DNA from: Agromyces protaetiae
GTDB lineage: Bacteria > Actinomycetota > Actinomycetes > Actinomycetales > Microbacteriaceae
Direction of reading: 5' to 3'
Assembly: GCF_030866785.1 (NCBI RefSeq)
Contig: NZ_CP133018.1
Coordinates: 2,356,001-2,420,000 of the forward strand
Length of the DNA: 64,000 bases
In this document: one piece after another, positions 62,996 through 64,000 of the stretch
Numbering within the stretch: the stretch's first letter is position 1
Layout of the letters: every line of letters starts with the position of its first letter
Position numbers and translations under genes: made by a program
The notes under the pieces: model-generated
Seen by the model: only the letters and a program-made list of their open reading frames with translations
Databases searched by the model: none
Told to the model about the DNA's origin: nothing

Positions 62996-64000
62996 TCACT
63001 CGGCGAGCGTGGCCTCCATCTCGGTCTGCGCGGTCTGCAAGAGCTCGGCGATCGCTCCCCCGGCCATCGCCTTCTGGGTGGCGGTGTCGAGCTCGGTCAG
63101 GATGTCGGCCTGCGGGATGACGCCCGGCAGCAGCGCCACGCCGTACTGCGACTGCTCGGTGAGCGCGGCGACGACGGGGTTCTCGGCGACGTCCGCAGCA
63201 TCCACGTCGGTCGTGAGCGGGGGCCAGCCGGATGCGAGCGACCAGGTCACCATGTTCTCGGGCTGGTAGAACCACGTCAGGAACTGCTCGGCGGCGGCCT
63301 GCTCCTCGGCGCTCGCCTGCGCGGTCACCGTCATGTCCACGGCGAGCGCCGACGCCTTGATGCCCGCGGGGCCGGCCGGCAGCGCCGCGATGCCGTACTC
63401 GATACCCGACTCCTCGGCGATGCTTGCCATCCAGGGGCCACCGAGCGTCATGGCCGCCTTGCCGGCCTTGAACAACTCGTCCGCGTCGACGCCGGTGAGT
63501 CCGGTCGGCGAGATCTGGTGGTCGCGCACGGCTGCGGTCCAGTACTCGAGCGTCGCCACATTCTCGGGCGAGTCGACGAGCACCTCGCCCTCAGGGGTGA
63601 CCACGTCGCCGCCGCCGCTCTGCAGCAGCGAGATCCACACGCCGTTGCCGACGGTGGCGTTGTCCTGGAGCGCGAGCCCGTACTGCTCGGGCGTGCCGTC
63701 GCCGTTCTCGTCGACGGTGAGCGCGGTCGCCGCCTCGACCCATTCGTCCCAGGTCGTGGGCACCGCGACGCCGGCCTCGTCGAACAGCGTCTGGTTGATG
63801 AACATCGTGAGCGGCGTGAAGCTCAGCGGGGCGCCGAATCGCTCGCCGTCGGCGAGGCCCGTCTCCACGGCCTGCGGGTTCAGCGTGGAGGCGCCGCTGT
63901 CGGGCGAGTCGTACCACTCGTCGAGCGGCAGCAGCGCACCTCGCGAGGCATAGACCGGGATGTTCTCCGGCGGAAGGGCGAGCAGCTGCGGGCCGTTGCC
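62996..64000 (-). CDS. Sugar ABC transporter substrate-binding protein (family 1), partial
   Basis: Extracellular solute-binding protein of the carbohydrate (CUT1) family. The frame is open to the right window edge, so the N-terminus is missing; 334 residues are present. Seen are ALPPENIPVYASRGALLPLD, GAPLSFTPLTMFINQTLFDE, AGVAVPTTWDEWVEAATALT, FKAGKAAMTLGGPWMASIAE and AAEQFLTWFYQPENMVTWSL, all typical of these proteins. It would be a lipoprotein delivering an oligosaccharide to permeases encoded elsewhere. It is followed directly by the GH1 gene, which suggests that the imported sugar is a beta-glycoside. Confidence 0.92.
   Translation of the reverse strand, partial: GNGPQLLALPPENIPVYASRGALLPLDEWYDSPDSGASTLNPQAVETGLADGERFGAPLSFTPLTMFINQTLFDEAGVAVPTTWDEWVEAATALTVDENGDGTPEQYGLALQDNATVGNGVWISLLQSGGGDVVTPEGEVLVDSPENVATLEYWTAAVRDHQISPTGLTGVDADELFKAGKAAMTLGGPWMASIAEESGIEYGIAALPAGPAGIKASALAVDMTVTAQASAEEQAAAEQFLTWFYQPENMVTWSLASGWPPLTTDVDAADVAENPVVAALTEQSQYGVALLPGVIPQADILTELDTATQKAMAGGAIAELLQTAQTEMEATLAE

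Overview
The window is a contiguous piece of a high-GC actinobacterial chromosome. The gene set (Wag31/DivIVA, SepF, class II DAHP synthase, GarA, FtsR, PknL with PASTA repeats, a division/cell-wall cluster without ftsA) and the MurE signature point to the family Microbacteriaceae, possibly Agromyces-like. That placement is inferred from gene content, not from a database search. Almost all of the sequence is coding. I see no rRNA, tRNA, CRISPR array, insertion sequence or prophage.

Layout. 1-2.7 kb: 5' end of cydA (cytochrome bd oxidase), divergent from a blaI-type repressor and M56 membrane protease pair with two tandem operators between them, then a DedA protein. 2.7-6.6 kb: a four-gene quaternary-amine (glycine betaine type) ABC importer and a TetR regulator. 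6.7-7.8 kb: an App1-type phosphatase. 7.8-14.3 kb: housekeeping genes pyrD, nrdR, hisD and dnaE on the minus strand. 14.4-34.5 kb: the division and cell-wall (dcw) cluster, all on the minus strand, transcribed mraZ-rsmH-ftsL-ftsI-murE-murF-mraY-murD-ftsW-murG-murC-ftsQ-ftsZ-yggS-sepF-yggT-wag31-lspA-rluD. Two nearly identical 23-codon reading frames lie between murF and mraY. 34.6-42.6 kb: DUF3040 gene, idsA-type prenyl synthase, Rv2175c homologue, LysM hydrolase, pknL, aroG and plsC, an order recalling the M. tuberculosis Rv2173-Rv2182c region. 42.6-49.8 kb: ROK glucokinase, fadD, def and pyruvate carboxylase. 49.8-53.3 kb: an orphan ParA, then pgsA-garA-ftsR-merR. 53.3-56.1 kb: small genes (DUF1295, Nudix, S4, GNAT, GntR). 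56.2-64 kb: an accessory region with a glycine-rich LPATG surface protein, a secreted Asp-box/CBM/ricin-lectin hydrolase, a LacI regulator, a GH1 glycosidase and a sugar-binding lipoprotein cut by the window edge.

How the genes work together. The central 20 kb makes lipid II (murE, F, D, C, mraY, murG), polymerises it at the septum (ftsW, ftsI) and positions the division and polar growth machinery (ftsZ, sepF, ftsQ, ftsL, wag31). Short overlaps join most of these genes in a translationally coupled chain. PknL, Rv2175c and GarA supply Ser/Thr phosphorylation signalling, and FtsR is a candidate ftsZ regulator. The last 8 kb looks like a locus for sensing and using an extracellular plant or microbial glycan.

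Most notable: the duplicated, translationally coupled mini-ORFs between murF and mraY; an over-represented 11-mer (CGGATGCCTCG) that also builds terminator hairpins; a BlaI/M56 system sharing tandem operators with cydA; an 18-bp minisatellite next to def; and many genes whose -10 box lies 6-7 nt before the start codon, suggesting leaderless mRNAs.
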